In this document: positions 8,287 through 17,824 of the stretch, piece after piece | Layout: every line of letters starts with the position of its first letter | How positions within the stretch are numbered: the first letter of the stretch is position 1 | Assembly: GCA_031269485.1 (NCBI GenBank) | Contig: JAISZC010000032.1 | Span: 1 to 58,805, forward strand | Length of the DNA: 58,805 bases | From: Deltaproteobacteria bacterium | GTDB lineage: Bacteria; Desulfobacterota; Desulfarculia; Adiutricales; Adiutricaceae | Reading direction: 5' to 3' | The notes under the pieces: generated by a model | Databases searched by the model: none | Told to the model about the DNA's origin: nothing | Seen by the model: the letters and a program-made list of their open reading frames with translations, nothing else | Position numbers and translations under genes: made by a program

Positions 8287-9216
8287 TCAAGCCCCGGGGT
8301 AGCCGTTTTCCTCGTGGATGAAGCTCACGATGGTGTCGAGCGTCTCATCGAGATCGTTTTTGGCGACCTGACAGGTGGCCACCGCCTCGTGTCCGCCGCC
8401 GCCGAAGTGCAGGGCGATGCTGCCCAAATTGGCCAAGCTGTCGCGGTTGATGATGCTGTTGCCCATGGCCAAAGCCACGTTGGTGGCTTCGCGGCCCCAA
8501 GTGACGTGGATGCTGACCTTGCACTCCGGAAACAAGGTGTAGGGCAGAAAGCGATTGCCGGGATAAATGGTTTCCTGTTCGCGAAAGTCGATGATCAGCA
8601 CCTGGCCGATCAGGCGCGAGCAGTTGCGCAGCATGTTTTCGTACAAATGGGCGTGCCCGAAGTAAAGCTCGGAGCGTTCCTTGACGTCGGGGTGTTGAAG
8701 AATTTGGTCCGCCGTATGGCTGCGGCACATGTCGATGAGCGCCTCCATCAAACTGTAGTTGGATATGCGGAAGTTGCGAAAGCGGCCCAGGCCGGTCCTG
8801 GGGTCCATGAGAAAGCCGATCAGGATCCAGCCGGTCGGATATTGTATTTCGTTGATGGTGAGATTGGCGCTGTCGACTTTGTCGACGGCCTCCATGACGG
8901 GATCCCAGTGCGGCGAGTAGCGCGAGGGTCCGCCGAGGAAGTCGTAGATGACCCGAGCGCAGGAGGGGGCAATGCGGGACATCCCGCGATATGAGATGGA
9001 GCCCAGTCGCTCGCCTTCGCTGGTGTGGTGGTCGAACCACATGCCCACGCCGTTGGAGTAGGGCACGTTGGCCAAGATGTCGTTGGGGCCGATCTGCACG
9101 AGACCGTCTTGAACGTCTTTGGGATGGACGAATTGGTAGCTGTCGATGAGGCCGGCTTCTTTGAGCAGGGCGCCGCAAGCCAAGCCGTCGAAGTCTGATC
9201 TGGTGACCAAGCGCAT
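8287..9216 (-). CDS. DHH-family phosphoesterase (NrnA/exopolyphosphatase-like)
   Basis: The product has 309 residues. The N-terminus has RSDFDGLACG, the first metal motif of the DHH superfamily. DHH is at 62-64 in WFDHHTSEG. The C-terminal DHHA1-type motif FGGGGHEAVATCQ is near 280. Relatives degrade short oligoribonucleotides, pAp, cyclic dinucleotide products or polyphosphate; the substrate cannot be chosen here. The ATG at 9216 has GAGG upstream. It appears to be transcribed alone. A possible promoter lies near 9473-9501 (TGGACT, 17 bases, TAAAAT on the minus strand). Confidence 0.85.
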   Translation of the reverse strand: MRLVTRSDFDGLACGALLKEAGLIDSYQFVHPKDVQDGLVQIGPNDILANVPYSNGVGMWFDHHTSEGERLGSISYRGMSRIAPSCARVIYDFLGGPSRYSPHWDPVMEAVDKVDSANLTINEIQYPTGWILIGFLMDPRTGLGRFRNFRISNYSLMEALIDMCRSHTADQILQHPDVKERSELYFGHAHLYENMLRNCSRLIGQVLIIDFREQETIYPGNRFLPYTLFPECKVSIHVTWGREATNVALAMGNSIINRDSLANLGSIALHFGGGGHEAVATCQVAKNDLDETLDTIVSFIHEENGYPGA

Positions 9217-9549
9217 TGTTGCCTCGATGTTCTTTCGCCGCGCGTCGGCGGCGAAAGACGCGTCCGACGGTTATCTCAGGGACCGCGGGCGCGACGGTTT
9301 TGACCATGGATGGGGGGCGGAAGGTTCGACTTCGCCGGACAGCGCTTCGGGCGCTCGGCCGCTTCCCGGCCAGGGCGGCGTGGCCGTTCTAACCGCCGGT
9401 CAAGTCCGCGTCGCGGGCGTCGCCTTGGGGAAAAGGCTGCAAACGCTTGGGCGCAAATTGACCTTGGCCTTGATTTTACCTCAGATGGCGGCTAAAGTCC
9501 AGTCTCAATTAGGCTAAATGGGGGCGGAGCTCGGCGGCGGACCCCGGCT
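9217..9549. other. Intergenic region between motB and the DHH gene
   Basis: No gene was recognised in these 333 bases. On the minus strand a weak promoter-like pair (TGGACT at 9496-9501 and TAAAAT at 9473-9478, spacing 17) could drive the DHH gene with a long leader of about 250 bases. Confidence 0.4.
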
Positions 9550-10818
9550 TCACTCCGCGGGGTCGCGTTCCAGCGGAGGGCCGGCGGTGGAGGCGTCGGG
9601 CGCGGCCGCATTTTTGAGGGTCTGCTCGAGCAGCATCTGCTCCAAAGACTCCTGGCTCGGGCGCGTGGGCTCGAGCCTTTGGCGGCCGGGCCGGCGGGCG
9701 GGCGGCGGCCCGGCCGCCTCGGAGGACGCCCCGGCCGAGGGCGGCGCCTGCCGAACCTGGTCCGCCTCGGCGGGCGGCGCGGGCGGCGCCTCCGGCGCGG
9801 CGACGTCGTAGATCATCAGGGTCACGCGGCGGTTGATGGGATCGGTGGGGTCGGTGCCGGGCAGCGTCTTGGTGGCGGCGTAGCCGGCCACCATGGTCAG
9901 GCGCTCGTCTTTGACGCCCCGGGTGGACAAGAAGCGGCGGGCGGCCGAAGCCCGGGCGGTCGACAGCTCCCAGTTGGTCAGGGTTTGGCTGAGGGTGACC
10001 ACGGCGTCGGTGTGCCCTTCGATGGCGAGCTTGTTGGGGATGGTGCTCAGACGTTCGGCCACGGAGGCCAAAAGCAGCTGGGCCAGAGGAGTCAGCTTGG
10101 GCTGGCCGGAGACGAACATGGGCCGGCCCTCTTTGTCCATCAGCTGGATGCGCAGGCCGCCTGGCACAATTTCCACGGACAGCTGGCCGCCCAAGTCGGC
10201 CCCGCCCAAGCTGTCGGAGGCGGCCGAGATAAGATCGGCCGCGAACTGGCTTTTGGCCTGACGGGCCTGGTCGGCCGTGCCGGCCTGACCCATGCCCGGT
10301 CCGGGCGGGACGTCTTCGACGGGCCCGTCGCCGGGGGCCACTCCGGTTTGGGTCGAGCCTTCGCCGCCCTCCTGCCCCTCGGGCAGTTCGGTCAAGTTGG
10401 GATCCTGGGGCCGGTCGGTCGGCCTCGTGGCCCCCAGATCCGGCCGTTCGTCGCGACGGTCGGTCAAGGCTTTTTCGCGTTCGTCGAGCGCCTTTTCTCG
10501 CTCCTCGAGCTCCTCGCCCATCTTGGTCAGCTCGAAACAGCCGCCGGTGAGGATGCTGGGCTTGGGCGGGGCGCCTTCCACGGGCGTAAGCAAGCCGCCG
10601 TTGGCGATCGCTTCGGTGAGGGTCAGTTCATTGTAATATTCCGCCAAGGCGGCCTTGCCCTGCTCAGAGGAGATGGCCAGCAGCCACATGACCAGAAAAA
10701 AGGCCATCATGGCGGTCACGAAGTCGGCGTACGCCACCTTCCAGCTGCCGCCATGATGGCCGCCGTGCCCTTTTTTTATAATTTTTTTAATTATGGGCGT
10801 TTTTTTGTCGCTGCTCAT
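9550..10818 (-). CDS. motB: Flagellar motor stator protein MotB
   Basis: Peptidoglycan-anchored part of the flagellar stator. The chosen ATG at 10818 gives 422 residues; an in-frame TTG three codons upstream is the alternative. A basic, Lys-rich N-terminus is followed by one membrane segment that begins with YADF, whose Asp carries the ions, and runs into AMMAFFLVMWLLAIS. After a charged linker comes an OmpA-like peptidoglycan-binding domain (about 225-340) with IEGHTDAV and STARASAARRFL. The last 70 or so residues are a Pro/Ala-rich tail not usual in MotB. It follows motA by 31 bases. Ion type cannot be told. Confidence 0.93.
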   Translation of the reverse strand: MSSDKKTPIIKKIIKKGHGGHHGGSWKVAYADFVTAMMAFFLVMWLLAISSEQGKAALAEYYNELTLTEAIANGGLLTPVEGAPPKPSILTGGCFELTKMGEELEEREKALDEREKALTDRRDERPDLGATRPTDRPQDPNLTELPEGQEGGEGSTQTGVAPGDGPVEDVPPGPGMGQAGTADQARQAKSQFAADLISAASDSLGGADLGGQLSVEIVPGGLRIQLMDKEGRPMFVSGQPKLTPLAQLLLASVAERLSTIPNKLAIEGHTDAVVTLSQTLTNWELSTARASAARRFLSTRGVKDERLTMVAGYAATKTLPGTDPTDPINRRVTLMIYDVAAPEAPPAPPAEADQVRQAPPSAGASSEAAGPPPARRPGRQRLEPTRPSQESLEQMLLEQTLKNAAAPDASTAGPPLERDPAE

Positions 10819-10849
10819 GGGCCCCAAGCTTCATCAGGGAGCGGGCCGA

Positions 10850-11704
10850 TCATTTTTTGACCGACTTCAGCAATTCTTCCATTTCCTCATAGCCGGGCCG
10901 ACAATGACTGGGAATGGCTCGGCGGGCGAACTCCACGGCCATGACCGGCGGCATGCCTTTGCCGAAGGCCACCAGCACGGCCTTGGCCACTTTAAGGATG
11001 TTGTCGAGATCGTGGGCCTGGTTTTCCAAAGTTTTGGCCATGGGGGCCATATACCCGTAGCTCAGAAGCAGACCCAAAAAGGTGCCGCACAGGGCCGCGC
11101 CGACGGAAGCGCCCAAAACGTCGGGCGGCTCGTTCATCAAGCCCATGGTGGTGATGATGCCCAAAACGGCGGCCACGATGCCCAGACCTGGCAGAGAGTC
11201 CGAAACCGTGGTCAAGGCCGTGGGCACCAACGTTCCGTGGTGTTCATGGGCGTCGGTGTCGATGTCCATGAGGTTTTCGAACTCTATGGGCTCGATGTTG
11301 CCGCTGACGAACACCTTGAGGTTGTCGGCCAAAAATTCCTTCAAATGGTGGTTATGAATGATCGTTGGATATTTGGTGAAGATGGCCGAGGAATCCGGCT
11401 TGTTGGCGTGCTCTTCCAAGGCCAGCATGCCTTCGCGGCGAGCGATGGAGAGGAATTCGTAGAGCAATAGCAGCAGATCGACGAACTGGTCTTTTTTGAT
11501 TTCTTTGCCTAGCAATATTTTAGGCAGCGAGCCGAAAGTTTCCTTGATCAGCGACATGGGGTTGGCGATGAGAAACGAGCCGAAGGCCGCGCCGCAAATA
11601 ATGATGACTTCGTTGGGTTGCCACAAGAGGGCCACTTTCCCGTGGTGCATCACATAGCCGCCGATGACGCAGCCGATGACGACGATTATTCCAATTGGCG
11701 GCAT
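10850..11704 (-). CDS. motA: Flagellar motor stator protein MotA
   Basis: Ion-channel subunit of the flagellar stator, 284 residues, with four hydrophobic segments. The conserved MotA regions are present: the N-terminal GxVxGGYVMHHG-type helix, PGLGIVAAVLGII and GTFLGLLLSYGYMAPMA. The cytoplasmic loop between segments 2 and 3 is of normal size. The ATG at 11704 has AAGGAAGAG upstream. It is first in the motA-motB pair, and a sigma-28-like sequence lies about 125 bases upstream. Confidence 0.95.
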   Translation of the reverse strand: MPPIGIIVVIGCVIGGYVMHHGKVALLWQPNEVIIICGAAFGSFLIANPMSLIKETFGSLPKILLGKEIKKDQFVDLLLLLYEFLSIARREGMLALEEHANKPDSSAIFTKYPTIIHNHHLKEFLADNLKVFVSGNIEPIEFENLMDIDTDAHEHHGTLVPTALTTVSDSLPGLGIVAAVLGIITTMGLMNEPPDVLGASVGAALCGTFLGLLLSYGYMAPMAKTLENQAHDLDNILKVAKAVLVAFGKGMPPVMAVEFARRAIPSHCRPGYEEMEELLKSVKK

Positions 11705-11825
11705 GATCTCTCTTCCTTATGGTCCCCTAGGCGACGCGCCGCAGTCGCCGCGCCGTCGTCCAGGTCCTCCGGAGGCAGGTTCGCCTGGGCCCGGGACGAA
11801 GTCGCGATGTCTGGGCCTATATGAT

Positions 11826-11853
11826 TAATCGGTTCAAAGCGGCCAAAAGTTTA
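11826..11853 (-). promoter_or_regulatory. Possible sigma-28 (FliA-type) promoter for motAB
   Basis: On the minus strand, TAAACTTT (11853-11846) is followed after 12 bases by ACCGATTA (11833-11826). This is close to the flagellar consensus TAAAGTTT, 11 bases, GCCGATAA. It lies 122 bases before the motA start, a fitting place for a late flagellar promoter. Spacing is one base over the norm. Confidence 0.4.
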
Positions 11854-11912
11854 AGGTTTTTTGGCCGCGGCCGCGAGGTGGCGCGGTCAGACGCCTGGGC
11901 TGAGGCGGCCGG

Positions 11913-12320
11913 TCAGAGGTTGGCCCGGATGGCGTCGGCGACGAACGGCAATTTGGTCAAGTCGGCCGGCTCGCCGGCCTTCAGCGGCAGCTCTTCTCGG
12001 CGCCGGCGAGGTATGACGTGCAGATGCCAGTGCGCCACCAGCTGGCCTGACTCGGGGCCGTTGTTCGAGATGAGATTGTAGGCCGCGGCGCCCACGCCCA
12101 GCATGGCGGCTTGGGCCAGCCTTTTGGCCAACGGCAGGGCCTTGGCCAGCAGCTCGTCGGGCGTTTCATGAATGACGGCGTAGTGTTGACGCGTGGTCAG
12201 CAAAAAATGGCCAGTTGTGACAGGATTTATATCCATAAAAGCCAAAAAATCGTTGTCTTCGTAAATTCTAATGGAAGGAATACGTCCATTCGCTATTTCG
12301 CAAAAAATACATTTAGTCAT
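11913..12320 (-). CDS. HIT-family nucleotide-binding protein
   Basis: The product has 135 residues from the ATG at 12320; an in-frame TTG at 12332 is possible. It starts with a CIFCEI-type zinc site (Cys pair), and the histidine triad HWHLHVIPRRR is near residue 100. Length and order match the Hint/HIT branch that hydrolyses nucleoside phosphoramidates or dinucleoside polyphosphates. It appears monocistronic, with an AT-rich upstream region. The 5' end of the gene is more AT-rich than its 3' end. Confidence 0.9.
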   Translation of the reverse strand: MTKCIFCEIANGRIPSIRIYEDNDFLAFMDINPVTTGHFLLTTRQHYAVIHETPDELLAKALPLAKRLAQAAMLGVGAAAYNLISNNGPESGQLVAHWHLHVIPRRRREELPLKAGEPADLTKLPFVADAIRANL

Positions 12321-12803
12321 ATTATTTCCCAAACTAACCTACGATTTTAATCGAGGTAGAAATTAGGGCAGTTTTAAGACTAGAATGAAAAGCGATAAAA
12401 AAACGATACGCAAATCGACCCACAGACTGGAAGCGGCTGCAGGACCAAACCGGCACGCTAAACATGTCGCCCGCGGGGTGGACTTGAAGAAGGAGTTTAA
12501 CTGCGGTCATCGCGGACGACTAGCAAGATGGCGGTTTTAATAGGTTGTGTTAGTGTATAACGTAAAAATAGAAGAAAAAATACCTGCGTGGCTATTAAGG
12601 TTAAAAATATAAATCAAAATTACAAATATTTCTCATGTTTTATGCCTCTGAAGCGGGCATAAAGCGGTTTTGAAGACCCATTTTCGGCGTGTTGCAGGCT
12701 AAATGACAGTTCCATCCTAGCGAACAACAGTTCCATCATAGCGCATGGACTGGCGGGTGTCAAGGCCCGGTTGGCGGCCGCCGACGTCCCGAGTTCGCCG
12801 CCG
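12321..12803. other. AT-rich intergenic region between the HIT gene and topA
   Basis: These 480 bases hold no recognisable gene. The part from about 12340 to 12660 is AT-rich. Near its right end the 17-base direct repeat ACAGTTCCATC(C/A)TAGCG occurs at 12706-12722 and 12727-12743, just past the 3' end of topA. Confidence 0.5.
12706..12743. repeat. Two 17-base direct repeats, possible remnant of a mobile element end
   Basis: ACAGTTCCATCCTAGCG and ACAGTTCCATCATAGCG lie four bases apart. Closely spaced short repeats of this kind occur at the ends of some transposons, but no transposase is nearby, so this is only a suggestion. Confidence 0.35.
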
Positions 12804-15668
12804 TCAGGACTCCGTCTTCGCGGCCGGCTGGGACGGCTTGGCGTTCGCGAGCGCGGAGTCGGCCTCGGCCAATTGTTGGGCCGACTTTTGCAGCGCTTCG
12901 GCCAACTTGCCGGACGCGCCTTTTTTTCGAGGCCTGGGCGGCGTCTCGTCCGGACAAGGGCCCGCCGTCCCGGCGGGAGCCTCGACGGGCGTCTTGGCCA
13001 ACTGGACGGCGGCTGATTTTTGGCGCCGCTTGGGCGGCGCCTCGTCCGGACAATGGGCCGGCGTCTCGGCCGGCGCCCGCCGGCCGGCGGCGGTCTTCCG
13101 GGCGGTCGGCGTCCCGGCCGAGGCCTTGCCCGGTTTGCGGGCGGCCTTGGCGGCCGTCGGCGTCCCGCTCAAGGAGCCGCCGGCCTTGCGGAACGGCGCT
13201 TTGGCCGGGGGGCCGGCGTTTCGGGCCGGCCGCTCGTCGTACGAGCGGCCCCCGCCCACGGCGCGGCTTTTTTCGCCGCCCTGGGTCGGACACTCGTCGT
13301 TGGGGCAAAACAGCTGCCCGAAGTCTGAACCTTTGGCCTGGGACTCGACTTGATAGGGGAAGGCGCAGACCGGGCAAGGCTCCTTGACCGGCTTGCCTCT
13401 GAGGATGACCCGGCAACGGGGATAATCCGAGCAGCCGAAAAAAACGGAGCCTCGCTTGGAAGGCCGCTCGACGATGACCCCCGGGCAGCCTGGCGCGGGA
13501 CAGGCGAAGCCGGTGGGAAAAGAGGCGGCGTGGCGGCATTTTGGGTAGCCCGAGCAGGCTATGAACCAAGTGCCGAGCCGGGTCTTGCGGGCGATCATGG
13601 GGCTGCCGCATTTCGGGCAATTGGGGTCCAAGCCTTCGGGCAGCGGCGGAGGGGTCTCCTCGTCGAGGCTGACGCGGCCGTTCTCGGAGGTTTTCAGGCG
13701 CTTGGCGTTGCGGCAGTCCGGATAGCCCGAGCAGGCCAGGAAGGTCCCGTAGCGGCCCCGTTTGGGAACCATGGGCCGGCCGCATTTGTCGCACAGCACC
13801 TCGCTTTCCAGCTCCGGCGGGGTCAGCGGCTGGGGCTGGCCCCGCTCGTCGCGCTCGTAGTCGGAGGTGCAGCCGCAGCGGCAGGACAGATAGAAGCCGT
13901 TGCGTCCGTAGCGGATGAACATGGCGCCGGACTGGCCGCACTTGGGGCAGGGCAGATCGACGGGATAGCCCTCGACCTTGACGTTGCGCATGCCCTGGCT
14001 GGCGCTGGCGAGGCCGGCGGCCAGCGGCTCGTAGAGCTTCTTGAGCACTTCGAGGTGGTCGACCGAGCCTTCCTCGATTTGGTCGAGGTCCTCCTCGAGG
14101 CCGGCGGTGAAGGTCACGTCCATGAGCCGGGGAAAGCTGGCCGTCAGCAGATCGGTCACCATGAAGCCCATCTCGGTGGGCCGCAGCTGGCCTTTTTGGC
14201 CGTGGACGTATTCCTTGTCGCGCAGCACGGAGATGATGGCCGCGTACGTGCTGGGCCGGCCGATGCCCTTGTCCTCCAATTCCTTGACGAGGGTGGCCTC
14301 GTTGAAGCGGGCCGGCGGTTGGGTGAAATGCTGCTTGGGCTCGATTTTGCTCGGCTTGAGCCGTTCGCCCTGCTCGAGCCGGGGCAGGATCTTCTTGTCG
14401 TCGTCCAGGCCTGGATCGTAGACCGCCAAAAAGCCCTTGAAGGTCACCACCGAGCCCGTGGCCCGAAAGACGCAGTCGGCCGCCGTCAGGTCGGCCGTGG
14501 TCTGCATCAGCAGGGCCGACGACATCTGGCTGGCCACGAAGCGTCGCCAGATGAGGTTGTAGAGCTGCCAGTGCTGGTGATCGAGGTGATTTTTGAGCTG
14601 GTCGGGCGTCCGGAGCGACGAGGTGGGCCGGATGGCCTCGTGGGCGTCTTGGGCGCCCTTCTTGTTGCGGTAGCTGTTGGGCGTCGCGGGCGCGTAGTCG
14701 GGCCCGAACTCGGCGCGCGCGTAGCTCATGGCCTCGACGGAGGCCTGATTGGAGACGCGCACCGAGTCGGTGCGCATGTAGGTTATCAGCCCCACCTGGC
14801 CCTCGGGCAGCTCCACGCCCTCGTAAAGGTTCTGGGCCACCCGCATGGTCCGGCCGGGGTCGAGGTGGAGGCGGTTGAAGGCGTTTTGCTGCAAGGTCGA
14901 GGTGGTGAAGGGCGGCAGCGGCGAACGCCGGCGTTCCTTGGCGGCGAGCTCGGCCACCGTGAAGTCGCCGGCGGAGACGGCTTCGACCACCGCGGCGGCG
15001 GCGGCCTCGTCGTTGAGGACCGCCTTTTGGCCGGCCTTCTTGAAAAGCGCGGCCTCAAAGGGCGTCTCGTCCTTGAGGAAGAAGGCCGTGACGGTCCAAT
15101 ACTCCTCGGGCGTGAAGGCGTAAATCAGCCGTTCGCGCTCGACCACCAGCCGCAAGGCCACCGACTGCACCCGGCCGGCGGACAGGCCCCGCTTGAGCTT
15201 GTCCCACAACAGCGGCGAGATCAGGTAGCCCATCAAGCGATCGAGGATGCGTCTGGTCTGCTGAGACTCGAAGCGGGTCTGGGAGAGCGGCACCGGTTTG
15301 GCGATGGCCGCCTTGACGGCTTGAGGGGTCAGCTCATGGAAAAGCACCCTTTGAAAATTATGGTTGTTGACGCCCAGACTCTGAGCGATGTGCCAGGCGA
15401 TGGCCTCGCCCTCGCGGTCGGGGTCAGGAGCCAAAAAAATATCTTTTTTGCCCCTAGCCGCTTTTTTCATGCTATTGATGATTTTTTCTTTGCCATCGAT
15501 AGCTACGTATTCTGGGGAAAAATCATTTAATATATCCACTCCAAGACGTTTGGGAGGAAGATCGCGAATGTGTCCGACAGAAGCCACTACTTGGAAGTCG
15601 TCGCCGAGGTATTTGCCAATAGTTTTGGCTTTAGCTGGGGATTCGACGATCAAAAGCTTGTCGGCCAT
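12804..15668 (-). CDS. topA: DNA topoisomerase I with multiple zinc ribbons and basic tail
   Basis: Relaxes negative supercoils by type IA strand passage. The product has 954 residues. The TOPRIM domain has Glu9 in IVESPAKAKTI and the acidic PDPDREGEA near 81-89. The catalytic Tyr is Tyr297 in LITYMRTDS. The core ends near 565. Zinc-ribbon units with paired Cys follow at about 574-600, 626-652, 684-711 and 723-752, and a weaker one at 765-793. Residues 800-954 form an Ala/Lys/Pro-rich low-complexity tail, probably binding DNA. The first 70 codons are clearly more AT-rich than the rest. Transcribed alone; a weak promoter-like pair lies near 15828-15855. Confidence 0.95.
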   Translation of the reverse strand: MADKLLIVESPAKAKTIGKYLGDDFQVVASVGHIRDLPPKRLGVDILNDFSPEYVAIDGKEKIINSMKKAARGKKDIFLAPDPDREGEAIAWHIAQSLGVNNHNFQRVLFHELTPQAVKAAIAKPVPLSQTRFESQQTRRILDRLMGYLISPLLWDKLKRGLSAGRVQSVALRLVVERERLIYAFTPEEYWTVTAFFLKDETPFEAALFKKAGQKAVLNDEAAAAAVVEAVSAGDFTVAELAAKERRRSPLPPFTTSTLQQNAFNRLHLDPGRTMRVAQNLYEGVELPEGQVGLITYMRTDSVRVSNQASVEAMSYARAEFGPDYAPATPNSYRNKKGAQDAHEAIRPTSSLRTPDQLKNHLDHQHWQLYNLIWRRFVASQMSSALLMQTTADLTAADCVFRATGSVVTFKGFLAVYDPGLDDDKKILPRLEQGERLKPSKIEPKQHFTQPPARFNEATLVKELEDKGIGRPSTYAAIISVLRDKEYVHGQKGQLRPTEMGFMVTDLLTASFPRLMDVTFTAGLEEDLDQIEEGSVDHLEVLKKLYEPLAAGLASASQGMRNVKVEGYPVDLPCPKCGQSGAMFIRYGRNGFYLSCRCGCTSDYERDERGQPQPLTPPELESEVLCDKCGRPMVPKRGRYGTFLACSGYPDCRNAKRLKTSENGRVSLDEETPPPLPEGLDPNCPKCGSPMIARKTRLGTWFIACSGYPKCRHAASFPTGFACPAPGCPGVIVERPSKRGSVFFGCSDYPRCRVILRGKPVKEPCPVCAFPYQVESQAKGSDFGQLFCPNDECPTQGGEKSRAVGGGRSYDERPARNAGPPAKAPFRKAGGSLSGTPTAAKAARKPGKASAGTPTARKTAAGRRAPAETPAHCPDEAPPKRRQKSAAVQLAKTPVEAPAGTAGPCPDETPPRPRKKGASGKLAEALQKSAQQLAEADSALANAKPSQPAAKTES

Positions 15669-16824
15669 AGCGCCTCATGACATCTTCTCGGCGGAAGATT
15701 TTTCGGAGCCTGCGGCTCCGGCTGGTTCCGGTCGGCCTAAAACGGTCGGCCGCCGCCTCCAGGGACGGCTTTGAGGGACGGATGTAGCTGAAGGCCACCA
15801 GATGGCGCTCAGGCGTCGAACCATGAGCTTATCTGGCGTCTGCAGTCGGGGTCAACTCTGGTCTACTTTAAATGATACGATTTATTTGCTTAATTGTAAT
15901 TTTTATAGTAGATAATATAAATTAAGACACAAGATTAGTTTTATTTTATAAATTTATGCGTCACAAATTTTTAGCGACGTAATAATGTTTGCAGTCCGGT
16001 CAACATAAGACATAAAAAATAAACATTGCCATTGAGCGCTTATTTAGCGGTCTTTAGTCGTTTTGTCGGCGTTTGACAAGGCGCACGCGGCTGGCGACCT
16101 GTCGGTTGATCAAAAGACAAAAAGCCTAATTTCAGCTTGACGACTAGAACAATGCCTTGAGCGCAGGCGTCAAAATTTGACCATTGCGGCCCTGATTTGG
16201 TTTTTTGCCTTTTGAACGCATGTTCGGCGTCAAGCCTCGTCCGACCGGCGGGAAAGGGCCAGCCGCGCCTCTCGGGCCGGCGGCGTCGAAGCTCGCGGTC
16301 GCCGGGGCGGCCATGAGGCCCTCCCAGGCGGCGGCGGCAGCGCTCCGGCGCACGGTGCGGCCTGAAGGATTGTACACACGCCGTCGCCATAAGGCAAACC
16401 GCGGGTCTGGCCGGCGGCGGGCTGGTCAAGTGCGGGGCCGCCAAAGCGGCTCGGACTGGCGGTGGAGTCGACTTCGGCCGCTGTCGTTGAGGCCGGTTGC
16501 CAATGCGACCGCGCCGAGAGCCCGAAAAGGCGAGCGAAAGAACGCAAAAGCTGCAAAAGCAAAAAGGCTCCGAAAAATCGGCGGCGGGCGCTCAGGCCGA
16601 ACGGTTCGAACGGAGCGCCCGCAGTTCTTTGTGCTGATTGTGCGTTCAAAATATATTTAAAGTAGTAACTTAGTTTTTAAAGCTTTACAAAAAACTTATG
16701 AGCGATTCAAAGATGATTGCTGGGCACAAAATTGAAAAAAAAGATATAATAATGATCCCGCTATGTCAGGCGGTTTGACTTTTAAAATACGGATTTTTTG
16801 TCATTCAATAATTGAAGCCTATCA
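15669..16824. other. Long intergenic region upstream of topA
   Basis: About 1.15 kb without a gene I can support. A hairpin (CGGAGCC/GGCTCCG) is at 15708-15723. On the minus strand, TTGACC (15855-15850), 16 bases, then GATAAG (15833-15828) is a weak candidate topA promoter. Bases 15860-16030 are very AT-rich, 16200-16600 GC-rich, and 16640-16810 AT-rich again. The open frames in the GC-rich part occur on both strands and show no family features. Confidence 0.5.
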
Positions 16825-17064
16825 TCAGTCTTTGACGTTGTTGCTGGCGTTGTTGTTGTCGTGCATGATCAGACCTTTTTCCCTGGCTTCGTCAAAGGAC
16901 AATTCCAGAGCGATGACTATTTTGCGAATCATGTCAATCCTGGGCTGCTTGGCCTCGATCTTGTTGATGGTGATCTCGGATACGCCAGCTTTGTGGGCCA
17001 ATTGACGAGTCGACAGAGACAGCGCCTCTCTGGCCTTTTTGAAAGCTTCCGGGTTAATTTTCAT
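16825..17064 (-). CDS. Small XRE-family helix-turn-helix regulator
   Basis: The product has 79 residues. The helix-turn-helix is clear: REALSLSTRQLAHKAGVSE followed by TINKIEAKQPRIDMIRKI, the usual five-helix Xre/Cro layout. The ATG at 17064 has AAAGGACC seven bases upstream. The C-terminal 15 residues are polar (Asn-rich). The gene stands alone between two gene-free stretches, so no target or toxin partner can be named. It is somewhat more AT-rich than the chromosome around it. Confidence 0.85.
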   Translation of the reverse strand: MKINPEAFKKAREALSLSTRQLAHKAGVSEITINKIEAKQPRIDMIRKIVIALELSFDEAREKGLIMHDNNNASNNVKD

Positions 17065-17824
17065 TTGCAGGTCCTTTCGTCAGAGCAAGCGAGCGCAAAG
17101 CGGGGCGACGCGCCTAGGAGGTCGGCGGCCTTCGCGAAAAGGGACTTGACTCAAGCCAGCGCACGGCGCGGGCGAGTCAGGCGAACGAGGCCGTGAACCG
17201 CCGAAGCTGGTTGGCTTTTTTGCGGGTCTCCGACGGCCAGCCGTGCAGCCAGCCAGCCAACCGCCCGTCCGAGCGCCTCCGGCCGGATAGGCCGGCGACG
17301 GACGCCGCAGTTGGGGCCGAAAAAACGAGTTGGCCAGAAGCAACGGCGGATGATCTTCCGCGACCTTCGCGGTATTGGGCATTTTTTTACCACATGTCTT
17401 GGCGGAAGGCAAGAAAAATTTGACAAAATTATGCTCCCTTGGAAAGGCACGGCGATTTGTCGTCAAGAGCAGTTTGGCCTATTGTTCGTTCGTCGTCCGG
17501 CCGCGGCCCGCGTCGGGCGTTTTTGGCGCCGTGGGCCGCGCGCCGGTCGACTGAGTCGACCGGCCGCCGCGGAGCGGGAAAGACCGGAGAAAAAGCGAGG
17601 CGAGCCGGCCTGGCGAGCGCACAGGCCGCGGCGTTGGCCGAACTGTCGGCGGACGGGGCCTGGCGCCAGCGGCCCCAGGGAGCCGGGTCCGTGAGGCGGG
17701 GTCCGGTCAAGCGGCGCTCGCCCGCCGCGGGAGAGGGGGCAGCGGGCCAGAAGCTTCCAGTTTGACGGTCGGCGGATTTTTTGGGGGGAGGGTTGAGCGC
17801 GTGCGCCGTTGGAGCGGAGGCGGC
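17065..17824. other. Gene-free GC-rich spacer
   Basis: These 760 bases contain only overlapping short frames on both strands with no recognisable domains. An isolated TTGACA at about 17417 has no matching -10 element. I see no RNA gene or repeat. Confidence 0.5.

Noticed and set aside
13350-15530. A 726-codon plus-strand frame opposite topA
   Set aside because: It mirrors the topA codon pattern, with no domain, start signal or terminator of its own.
16144-16660. Several frames on both strands upstream of topA
   Set aside because: No start context, no shared motif and mutually overlapping; composition alone explains them.
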